Source of the DNA: Kumtagia sp963820075
GTDB taxonomy: Bacteria; Pseudomonadota; Alphaproteobacteria; Rhizobiales; Rhizobiaceae
Reading direction: 5' to 3'
DNA: 64,000 nt
Assembly: GCA_963820075.1 (NCBI GenBank)
Contig: CAWFYS010000008.1
Span: 124,001-188,000 of the forward strand
Shown here one piece after another: positions 50,630 through 57,692 of the stretch. The notes under the pieces are model-generated. The model saw only the letters and a list, made by a program, of their open reading frames with translations, was not told where the DNA came from and searched no databases. The position numbers were made by a program, and so were the translations under genes. Numbering within the stretch: position 1 is the first letter of the stretch; each line of letters starts with the position of its first letter.

Positions 50630-52128
50630 CACTCGATCCCGAGCTTGGCCTTGACCAGATCGTTGACCGCCTGAGGATTGGCCTTGCCGCCGGTCGCCTT
50701 CATCACCTGGCCGACGAACCAGCCGGCCAGCGTCGGCTTGGCCTTGGCCTGCTCGACCTTGTCGGGATTGGCGGCGATCACGTCGGCGACAGCCTTTTCG
50801 ATGGCGCCGGTGTCGGTGACCTGCTTCATGCCGCGGCTTTCGACGAGGGCCCTGGGGTCGCCGCCCTCGGTCCACACGATCTCGAACAGGTCCTTGGCGA
50901 TCTTGCCGGAGATCGTGCCTTCCTTGATGAGGTCGATGACGGCCCCGAGCTGAGCGGGGGAAACCGGTGATTCTTCAATGGTTTTGCCAGCCTTGTTCAG
51001 GGCGCCGAGCAAGTCGTTGATCACCCAGTTCGCCGCCGCCTTGCCGTCGCGCCCAGTCGCCACCATCTCGAAATAGTCGGCGATCGACCTCTCCGAAACG
51101 AGGATCGATGCGTCGTAGGCCGACAGGCCGAGGGTCGAAATCAGCCGGATACGTTTTTCGTCGGGAAGTTCCGGCAGATAGCCGGCCAGCGCGTCGACGT
51201 AAGCCTGGTCGAACTCCAGCGGCAGAAGGTCGGGATCGGGGAAGTAGCGGTAGTCATGCGCCTCTTCCTTGGAACGCATCGAACGCGTCTCGCCCTTGTT
51301 GGGATCGAACAGCCTTGTCTCCTGGTCGATCGAGCCGCCATCCTCGAGGATCGCGATCTGGCGGCGTGCCTCATATTCGATCGCCTGGCCGACGAAGCGG
51401 ATGGAGTTGACGTTCTTGATCTCGCAGCGCGTGCCGAAGGTCCCGCCCGGCCTGCGAACCGACACATTGACGTCGGCGCGCATCGACCCTTCGTCCATGT
51501 TGCCGTCGCAGGTGCCGAGGTAGCGTACGATGGTCCTCAGTTTGGTCAGAAACGCCTTGGCCTCGTCGGCGGAGCGCATATCCGGCTTCGACACGATCTC
51601 CATGAGCGCCACGCCCGATCGATTGAGATCCACATAGGACATGGTTGGATGCTGGTCGTGCATCGACTTGCCGGCGTCCTGCTCCAGATGCAGCCGCTCG
51701 ATGCCGACTTCGATGTCCTCGAACTGCCCCTTCGAGTCGGGGCCGACCGAAACGGTGACTATCCCCTCCCCAACGATGGGCTGTTTGTACTGGGAGATCT
51801 GATAGCCCTGCGGAAGGTCCGGGTAAAAATAGTTCTTGCGGTCGAAGACCGACCTGAGATTGATCCGCGCCTTGAGCCCGAGGCCCGTGCGGATCGCCTG
51901 GCGCACACACTCCTCGTTGATCACCGGCAGCATGCCCGGCATGGCAGCGTCCACGATGCTGACATTCTCGTTCGGCGCGGCGCCGAAAGCGGTGGAAGCG
52001 CCCGAAAACAGCTTTGCCTCGGACGTAACCTGCGCATGCACTTCCAGGCCGACTATCACTTCCCATTCGCCTGTAGCGCCGGGGATGAGCCGCTTGGGAT
52101 CGGGCGTTCGGATGTCGATGATGGTCAT
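50629..52128 (-). CDS. gatB: Aspartyl/glutamyl-tRNA(Asn/Gln) amidotransferase subunit B
   Basis: 499-aa subunit of the GatCAB transamidosome that converts mischarged Glu-tRNA-Gln (and Asp-tRNA-Asn) to the correct aminoacyl-tRNA. Motifs: WEVIVGLEVHAQVTSEAKLF, NRKNYFYPDLPQGYQISQYK-type region (here RKNYFYPDLPQGYQISQYKQ), SYVDLNRSGVALMEIVSKPD, DGNMDEGSMRADVNVSVRRP and RYFPDPDLLPLEFDQAYVDA, then the C-terminal YqeY-like helical domain (KATGGKANPQAVNDLVKAKL). ATG at 52128 is used; the frame is open to 52164 but lacks support. gatA/gatC are not in the window. Confidence 0.97.
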   Translation of the reverse strand: MTIIDIRTPDPKRLIPGATGEWEVIVGLEVHAQVTSEAKLFSGASTAFGAAPNENVSIVDAAMPGMLPVINEECVRQAIRTGLGLKARINLRSVFDRKNYFYPDLPQGYQISQYKQPIVGEGIVTVSVGPDSKGQFEDIEVGIERLHLEQDAGKSMHDQHPTMSYVDLNRSGVALMEIVSKPDMRSADEAKAFLTKLRTIVRYLGTCDGNMDEGSMRADVNVSVRRPGGTFGTRCEIKNVNSIRFVGQAIEYEARRQIAILEDGGSIDQETRLFDPNKGETRSMRSKEEAHDYRYFPDPDLLPLEFDQAYVDALAGYLPELPDEKRIRLISTLGLSAYDASILVSERSIADYFEMVATGRDGKAAANWVINDLLGALNKAGKTIEESPVSPAQLGAVIDLIKEGTISGKIAKDLFEIVWTEGGDPRALVESRGMKQVTDTGAIEKAVADVIAANPDKVEQAKAKPTLAGWFVGQVMKATGGKANPQAVNDLVKAKLGIE

Positions 52129-52188
52129 ATCGGCCTGAAACATCTTTCGTTGCGAGACGGGCATCAGCCTTGGCTTGACCGCTTTTCG

Positions 52189-52294
52189 CTAAGCAGGTTC
52201 CGGAAAAGTGTGCCACCGTTTTCCGACAGAAACCTGCGACAAAACAAGAGGCTAAGCAGGCGAAGCGTGGGCGAAGCCACGCAAGTCTGCTTAG
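52189..52294 (+). repeat. Bipartite hairpin repeat, copy C (REP-like, 106 bp)
   Basis: The cleanest copy. Hairpin I GCAGGTT...AAACCTGC contains GGAAAAGTG and TTTTCCG; linker GACAAAACAAGAGG; hairpin II outer stem CTAAGCAG/CTGCTTAG, inner CGTGG/CCACG. It lies about 60 bp upstream of the gatB start. The adjoining 52330-52430 stretch has the pyrimidine-rich CTCTCCGGCCGCTTCGCTCG pattern of another rhizobial mosaic repeat. Confidence 0.93.
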
Positions 52295-52454
52295 TGCAAA
52301 GCTCGCAGCGAAGCAAGCGTCTCGCCAGTCCGGCACGGCCCTGAACTCGGGTTAACGAAGAGCGAAAATCCCGCTCTCCGGCCGCTTCGCTCGGCACCTC
52401 TCTCCCCCGCTCACCGCAGGGCGAGGATAGCCGCCAGGCACGTGCAAGCGTAAC

Positions 52455-53336
52455 TCAGGGCGTTGGCGCCTGGGCCTCCGCCGGGCGCCGGCGGCCGGCA
52501 AGGTTGAGCAGGTTGCCGCACAGGATCAGCACCGTGCCGAGCACGGTGAACATGTCGATCTTCTCCGAATAGGCGAAAAAGCCGAGGGCGGCCGTCGCCG
52601 GCACACGCAGGAAATCCATCGGCGTGACCACAGTGGCGTCGGCGTGAGCCAGGGCACGCGCCATGCAATAATGCGCGTAGGCGCCGCCAAAGGCGATGAC
52701 GACGAGCCATGGCCAGACGTCGGCCGTCGGCGTCCTCCAGGTGAGCGCGGCCGGAATGATCCCGATGACCGACTGGATCACCAGCATCCAGAAGATGATC
52801 GCCACCGCTGATTCCGTGCGGGTCAGCGACTTGGTCATGGTCAGGGAAATGCCGAAGGCGAGCGCCGACGCCAGCACCACAAGCTGGCCGGCATCGACGC
52901 TTGCAACGCCGGGCCGCACGATGACCAGCACCCCGAGCAGACCAAGCGTGATCGCCGTCACCTTGGCGACGGTCATGCGTTCGCCGAGAAAGCCGACGGC
53001 AAGCAGCGCCGTCCAGATCGGCGTCGTAAACTCGATGGCAACGAGTTGCGCCAGCGGAATCATGGTGAGCGCGGCCAGCCAGGCGAATTGACCGGTATAG
53101 TGCGCAATGTTGCGGCCGATATGCTGAAGCGGCCGCCCGGTTGCCATCGCGCGCAATCCGCCGACACGCCGCACCAGCGGATAAAGCAGCAACAGGCCGA
53201 TCAGCGAGCGCAGTTCCATGACCTGGAAGACATCGAGCCGACGCGTCGTCTCGCGGCCGGCCCAGGTCATCAGGATCATGCAACCCAGGGAGCCTGCCAT
53301 CCAGAAGGCGGCCTTGAGGTTCGATTGCGTGTGCAT
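52455..53336 (-). CDS. EamA/DMT-family membrane transporter
   Basis: 293-aa exporter of the drug/metabolite transporter superfamily with about ten hydrophobic helices arranged as two EamA repeats (for example LIGLLLLYPLVRRV, TALLAVGFLGERMTVAKVTA and, in the second repeat, TAALGFFAYSEKIDMFTVLG). The GE motif at the end of each repeat (GERM; SEKI) is visible. ATG at 53336 (MHTQSNLKAAFWMAGSLGCM) is preferred to the 53372 start. The substrate is not predictable. Divergent from the SH3 protein gene. Confidence 0.9.
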   Translation of the reverse strand: MHTQSNLKAAFWMAGSLGCMILMTWAGRETTRRLDVFQVMELRSLIGLLLLYPLVRRVGGLRAMATGRPLQHIGRNIAHYTGQFAWLAALTMIPLAQLVAIEFTTPIWTALLAVGFLGERMTVAKVTAITLGLLGVLVIVRPGVASVDAGQLVVLASALAFGISLTMTKSLTRTESAVAIIFWMLVIQSVIGIIPAALTWRTPTADVWPWLVVIAFGGAYAHYCMARALAHADATVVTPMDFLRVPATAALGFFAYSEKIDMFTVLGTVLILCGNLLNLAGRRRPAEAQAPTP

Positions 53337-53450
53337 GCCCGCCCGTTTGGCAAGCATCGCACGGCAACGCAACGGCTAGCCGCCGGCAAGAACTGGTCCA
53401 GCCAACGTGGTAAACCATGCCTTAAGATGTTGTGCGCATATGATGGGCGC

Positions 53451-54128
53451 ATGTCTGGATTCGCCCTTCCCAAATTGAAATGGCTCGTGATCGGCGCGGT
53501 CGCCGCCGGCGTCTGGGCAATGAACCAGGAGCCGCCGAAGCGCGAGCATTGGCAGCGTCAGCGCGTGAGCGAGACGGCGCCGGCCGAAAAGAAGAAGCCC
53601 TCCGACGAGATCAGGTCCGTTCAAAAACCCTCTCCGATGATCACCAGTTCCATCCCTCGGCCGCAGAAGCCCGTGGCGGCGCAAGCCGAACCGGAGACCC
53701 TGCGCACCACGGAAAAAGTCCGCCTGCGCAAGGACGCGAACACATCGAGCGCGGTGGTCGCCATGCTCAAGGCCGGGCAGTCCGTCGAGGCGAGTACCAT
53801 CGATGGAAAATGGCGCAAGGTTTCGGTGGACGGCCTGGTGGGCTGGGTGCATGGCGACTATCTGACAGGCAAGCCGACGATACCGTCCATTGCGACGGCG
53901 GCCGTGGTGCGTCCGAAGGCCGACGTGGCGCCCCAACCCAAGCCCTCCGCCGCCGTCCCGGCGGTGGCCTCTCCTTCCGACAAGACGATCTGGGGAGCGC
54001 TTCGTCCGGCGCGCCCGCCGCAGGGCGGCGACTGCCAGTGCCCCTACGACCTGATGCTCAGCGGACAGCATTGCGGCGAGCGCAGCGCCTATGCAAAAGG
54101 CCGGGCCAGCGCCGAGTGCTATTTCTGA
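53451..54128 (+). CDS. Membrane-anchored SH3 domain protein with Cys-rich tail
   Basis: 225-aa protein. It begins with a membrane helix (PKLKWLVIGAVAAGVWAMNQ), then a Pro/Lys-rich linker, a bacterial SH3 domain (RTTEKVRLRKDANTSSAVVA, MLKAGQSVEASTIDGKWRKV, SVDGLVGWVHGDYLTG), a second disordered linker and a C-terminal Cys motif, GGDCQCPYDLMLSGQHCGER followed by SAYAKGRASAECYF. The same kind of Cys motif occurs at the end of rhizobial nuclease-like exported proteins. Probably periplasmic; could bind cell-wall peptide. Start ATG 53451 is chosen because it immediately precedes the membrane helix; a longer frame exists. Confidence 0.82.
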   Translation: MSGFALPKLKWLVIGAVAAGVWAMNQEPPKREHWQRQRVSETAPAEKKKPSDEIRSVQKPSPMITSSIPRPQKPVAAQAEPETLRTTEKVRLRKDANTSSAVVAMLKAGQSVEASTIDGKWRKVSVDGLVGWVHGDYLTGKPTIPSIATAAVVRPKADVAPQPKPSAAVPAVASPSDKTIWGALRPARPPQGGDCQCPYDLMLSGQHCGERSAYAKGRASAECYF

Positions 54129-54187
54129 GCAACCCATCCAGGCGATCATTGCCTTGACTGGCCATGGCGCCAGGGCCGGCCTTGCAC

Positions 54188-54459
54188 TAGAGCATTTCCG
54201 GTGAATACTGGATCACTCTGCCGGAGGCCATTTGGCTCAAGGTCGAGGGTTTCGGTGAAGGTCGTGGTGGCGCCACGGCCGAGCCGGAACCCGAAGGATT
54301 TGAGCCAAATGGACCCGGCCCGAAGGGTTTGCCGCTGGCGGGCGCCCGCGGCGTCAGGCGGACTTGGCCGTGCCACCAGCACGACCTGCGCCGCCTTCCT
54401 AGCGGATCGCCTCGCCATCGGCGAAACAGAGCGGTTCAGTATTCACCGGAAATGCTCTA
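54188..54459. repeat. Long nested palindromic element P2 (272 bp)
   Basis: 33-bp terminal inverted repeats (54188-54220 and 54427-54459) start TAGAGCATTTCCGG and are perfect for the outer 23 bp, with three transition-type differences in the inner 10. An internal perfect 13-bp pair CCATTTGGCTCAA/TTGAGCCAAATGG (54228-54240/54300-54312), and a further imperfect pair around GGTCGTGGTGG and GTGCCACCAGCACGACC, complete the nested layout. Like P1, the outer six bases after T are AGAGCA. No coding frame inside. Confidence 0.85.
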
Positions 54460-54526
54460 ACATTGGACCAGCATCCGATTGACCCGTCCGGCGCGCCCGC
54501 CGGGCAGGACGACGCGAGGAAGGGCT

Positions 54527-54841
54527 ATGGACGAACCCGGTCAATGGCGCCCGATGTCGAGCGCGCCGAGAGACGGCAGCAGGATCCTCGTGACCGTTCG
54601 ACCGGTCGAGCAGGGGCCGGCGGAAGTCGATGTAGCCTACTGGGCCCGGCCGGACCGGTTCGGAAGCGAAGGTTGGCGCGCCGCCAACTCCTCCCCTGGA
54701 TGCGTGATCGGCTACGCCGAGCCGGAACTGAAATGCTGGATGCCGCTGCCAAGCGCCAATGTGAGCAGAGCCTCGGGGACTTCCGCAATGCCGGCTCCCT
54801 GGCAGGGCACCGACATCGAGGTGGACGGGTCCGGCATATGA
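54527..54841 (+). CDS. Small hypothetical protein, DUF551-like pattern
   Basis: 104-aa protein with a good ribosome-binding site (GAGGAAGGGCT before ATG). The pattern WRPMSSAPRDGSRILVTVRP, VDVAYWARPDRFGSEGWRAA and ELKCWMPLPSAN resembles the DUF551-type fold (W-x-P ... DG ... V ... W ... P), found in phage and bacterial proteins of unknown function. It lies 68 bp after palindrome P2 and is followed by 204 bp before the exonuclease gene stop. Coding status is plausible, function unknown. Confidence 0.65.
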   Translation: MDEPGQWRPMSSAPRDGSRILVTVRPVEQGPAEVDVAYWARPDRFGSEGWRAANSSPGCVIGYAEPELKCWMPLPSANVSRASGTSAMPAPWQGTDIEVDGSGI

Positions 54842-55045
54842 GGCCGGTTCATTCCGCCAACGAGCATACCAGCGGCCCTAAGCTTTGACCGCCGACTTGC
54901 CAGAGCACGCTCTATCGCACCAGACGGTCAACCTTCATACCTTGATCAGCCCGCGCACGCTGCCTGATCGATGCGGAACCTGCCGGGAACCCGCCGCGCG
55001 GGGCTGAGCGGAACGGCGCTTCGGCCGCAGGTATTGCACGCTGGC

Positions 55046-57214
55046 TCAGTAGCGAAGCCGTGCATAGTAGGAATCCCGCGCCGCCTCGCGGGCCTGCCCC
55101 AGTGTCATGATGTTGCGCTGGCGCAGCAGCGGAACCAGTTTGAGGAAAATTTCGGCCGTCGCCAGCGCGTCGCCGGCCGCGGTATGACGGCCGGAAATCG
55201 TCACGCCCAGGCGCTCCGCGATCGCCTCAAGGCCATGCGACGCCTCGTTCGGATGCACGACGCTCGACAAAAGCAGGGTATCAAGCACCGGCTGGTCGAA
55301 GCGCACGCCGCTCGCCGCCTCCTTGAGCTTCAGAAAGCGCATGTCGAAGGCCACGTTGTGCCCCACGAGCACCGTGTCGGACACAAAGGCATGAAAGACC
55401 GGCAGCACCTCGACGATCGACGGCTGGCCGCGCACCATCTCCGGCCGGATGCCGTGGAAGGGGATCGACGCCTCGGGGATGCTCCGCCGGGGATCGATCA
55501 GTTGCTCGAAACACTCCGCGCGCAGCAGCTTGCCATTGACGATGCGCGTCGCTCCGATCTGGATGATCTCGTCGCCTTGCGCGGGGTCGAGCCCGGTCGT
55601 TTCGGTGTCGAATACAGTGTAGGAGATTTCCGCCAGCAGCCGCTCGTCGAGGGCGCGGCTTCCCTCGCTGGCCGCGAACAGGTCGAAATCATAGTACTCA
55701 GGCCGGCTTTCCCCAGCCGTCACCGAAGCGGCCGGCTCGTCTGTCGCCAGCGGCAGCAGGAAGCGGAAGAAAGCCAGTTGGCGCGCCCGGTCGTGCTCGA
55801 ACCAGACTTCGCCGCCATGCCGCTCCACCACGTCGCGCACCGAGAGCGGCGAGCGCTCGTCGCCGATCTGCATCGCTTCAGTCTGCCAGCCGATCGGGGT
55901 CTCGGGGCGCGCATCCTGGCACGGCCAGATCAGGTCGAGGTGGGCGCGGCTCCCGGCCGGGGTGAGCCGAAGCCGCAGGCCGGGCCGGCCGGGCGGCAGG
56001 GCGAGTCGGCCCGCGAGGAATGCGAGCGCCTGAATCAACGCGAAACTGTCGACGCTGAGCCATAGGGTCGCGTCGGCCTCGTCCGAGGATACCGGCTGGC
56101 CGGTATCGGCCTCGATCCGCTGCGCCGCGGCGGCAAGCAAATCGGCCCCGAGCATCTCCTGCAGCGGCCAACGCGTCATCAGATCCTGCGATGTGCTCGC
56201 GGCGAGCGCGGCGAGCCGTTCGCTCATGGCTGAGACCTCGTCGCGCACGATCTTGTGGAAGCGGTCGCGCTCCTCCACGTCGAGGTCGGGGTAGTCAAGC
56301 ATGTCGAGCGCGGCCTGCATGCTGGCGAAGGACGACCGGCTCGCCTCCGTAAGTTCGAGAAGCTGCTGATCGCGGCGCGAATGCGTCTGGTATTCGTTGG
56401 TGATGTCGTCGATCAGAAGGACGAAGCCGGTCAGCTTCGGCTCGTCCGACGCGGCCGGTCTCACGGGTGCCATGCTCAGCCGCAAAAGATGCCCGGCGCC
56501 CGTGCCTGTCACGAAACGCGCCGAAGCCGTCGCGGCGTCGCTGCCGCGGGCGGCGCGCCGCCCCACCGTCTCAAGCGCGTGCGCGATCAGGGCGCGGTCG
56601 AACAGGCTGTAGATCGAACGGCCCAACCCGATCAGTTCGGCGCCCCCGGCCCCTTGCGGTGCGCTGGAAAGCCTGCGGAACAGTTGGCGAGCGCGCTGAT
56701 TATAGAGAAGAATCCGCCCGTCGAGGTTGCATACCACCACGCTCTGGTTCAGCTCCGCCATCAGCGCCCCGAGTTGGTCGCGCTGCTGTGCCACGTCGCG
56801 GCTAGCCTCGGCGACGAGACGCGCCATGTCCTCCTGCAGGCCGCGGCGCCGGCCGGCAAGCCCGTTGATGGCACCGGTCAGGTCGCGGATCGCCGCGCCG
56901 CCCCGCGGGACGAGATCGGGCGCCCCGGCATCGCCGATCAGCACCCTGGTCGCGTCCGCCAGCCGCGCCGGCGCGGCCACATGCGTCCCATACAGCCGGC
57001 TGGCGGTCCAGGCCGCCAGCGCGGCCGCTATCAGCCACCAGAGCACGGGCAGCATGCCGTGCGACTGGACGAGCGGGCCGAGCGCGGCATCGACGGCCGA
57101 GCGCTGCCCCGGCTCGAGCGTCGCCAGGAAAAGCACGCAGCCGAGCCCCAGCCACACCGCCAGAGCCGCGCCCGGCGCGAGCATCGCGAGCACGAGATGC
57201 CGGTCGACCTTCAT
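55046..57214 (-). CDS. Membrane PAS/pseudokinase-like protein fused to a DnaQ-type (DEDDh) 3'-5' exonuclease
   Basis: 722-aa fusion. Two membrane helices (residues about 8-32 and 54-72) frame a short periplasmic loop; a HAMP-like stretch (about 75-125) and a PAS-like domain (about 150-280, LMAELNQSVVVCNLDGRILL) follow. A helical segment (SFASMQAALDMLDYPDLDVE, ERDRFHKIVRDEVSAMSERL) then resembles a HisKA dimerisation helix but lacks the phospho-acceptor His, and a region ending VRDVVERHGGEVWFEHDRAR resembles the end of an ATPase domain but has no DxGxG box. The C-terminal ~192 residues are a DEDDh exonuclease: FDTETTGLDPAQGDEIIQIG (Asp-x-Glu), GHNVAFDMRFLKLKEA (Asp) and RHTAAGDALATAEIFLKL (His, Asp), all intact. 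Its ATG overlaps the receiver stop by 4 bp. Target nucleic acid unknown; in related gamma-proteobacterial loci only the exonuclease half is present. Confidence 0.9.
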   Translation of the reverse strand: MKVDRHLVLAMLAPGAALAVWLGLGCVLFLATLEPGQRSAVDAALGPLVQSHGMLPVLWWLIAAALAAWTASRLYGTHVAAPARLADATRVLIGDAGAPDLVPRGGAAIRDLTGAINGLAGRRRGLQEDMARLVAEASRDVAQQRDQLGALMAELNQSVVVCNLDGRILLYNQRARQLFRRLSSAPQGAGGAELIGLGRSIYSLFDRALIAHALETVGRRAARGSDAATASARFVTGTGAGHLLRLSMAPVRPAASDEPKLTGFVLLIDDITNEYQTHSRRDQQLLELTEASRSSFASMQAALDMLDYPDLDVEERDRFHKIVRDEVSAMSERLAALAASTSQDLMTRWPLQEMLGADLLAAAAQRIEADTGQPVSSDEADATLWLSVDSFALIQALAFLAGRLALPPGRPGLRLRLTPAGSRAHLDLIWPCQDARPETPIGWQTEAMQIGDERSPLSVRDVVERHGGEVWFEHDRARQLAFFRFLLPLATDEPAASVTAGESRPEYYDFDLFAASEGSRALDERLLAEISYTVFDTETTGLDPAQGDEIIQIGATRIVNGKLLRAECFEQLIDPRRSIPEASIPFHGIRPEMVRGQPSIVEVLPVFHAFVSDTVLVGHNVAFDMRFLKLKEAASGVRFDQPVLDTLLLSSVVHPNEASHGLEAIAERLGVTISGRHTAAGDALATAEIFLKLVPLLRQRNIMTLGQAREAARDSYYARLRY

Positions 57215-57576
57215 GCGAGCATTTCCCGGACCTTCCGCATGAGGTCGCGCGTCGAAAACGGTTTGGTCATGTAGGCATCCGCGCCGACGCCGGCCCCGCG
57301 CGCAACGTCGGTGTCGCGCCCCTTCGCCGTAAGCATCAGGATCCTGGTCTCGCGGATCTGCTCGTCGGCGCGCACGGCCTCGCAAACTTCGAACCCGGAC
57401 ATTGCGGGCATCATCGCGTCGAGCAGCACCAGCCTCGGCCGCTCGCGGCGGATCGCCTCCAGCGCCTGCCTTCCGTCGCGCGCCACGTGGACCTCATAAC
57501 CCTCGCGCTTCATCATGAATTCTAGCGAGACGACGATGTTGGGCTCGTCGTCGGCAATCAGGACTTTCCAGCTCAT
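57211..57576 (-). CDS. Single-domain response regulator (receiver only)
   Basis: 121-aa CheY-like receiver. Acidic pocket and phospho-site: VLIADDEPNIVVSLEFMMKR (Asp pair), RLVLLDAMMPAMSGFEVCEA with the phosphorylated Asp (about residue 54), ILMLTAKGRDTD (Thr/Ala switch) and YMTKPFSTRDLMRKVREMLA with the conserved Lys. There is no DNA-binding domain, unlike the LuxR-type regulator of gamma-proteobacterial acetate-sensing systems. Its end overlaps the exonuclease start (ATGA); upstream is the histidine kinase. Ribosome-binding site GGGAGGTGAAGAG. Output partner may be the exonuclease or an unlinked protein. Confidence 0.94.
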   Translation of the reverse strand: MSWKVLIADDEPNIVVSLEFMMKREGYEVHVARDGRQALEAIRRERPRLVLLDAMMPAMSGFEVCEAVRADEQIRETRILMLTAKGRDTDVARGAGVGADAYMTKPFSTRDLMRKVREMLA

Positions 57577-57599
57577 GGCGTCTCTTCACCTCCCTTAAA

Positions 57600-57692
57600 G
57601 CATCGCGCCGAAAAGTGGACGCCGGTTTTCGGCGAAAGCGATGCGAAAACAAACAACCAAAGCAAATTCCTAAATCGGGCGATTTGCTTTGG
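57600..57692 (+). repeat. Bipartite hairpin repeat, copy D (diverged, 93 bp)
   Basis: Hairpin I pairs GCATCGC (57600-57606) with GCGATGC (57638-57644) around CCGAAAAGTG...CCGGTTTTCGG. An AAAACAA linker leads to hairpin II, a perfect 11-bp CCAAAGCAAAT/ATTTGCTTTGG (57657-57667/57682-57692). The layout matches copies A-C with different arm sequences. It covers the last codons and stop (57670-57672) of the histidine kinase, so it probably also serves as a 3'-end structure for that message between kinase and receiver. Confidence 0.8.
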
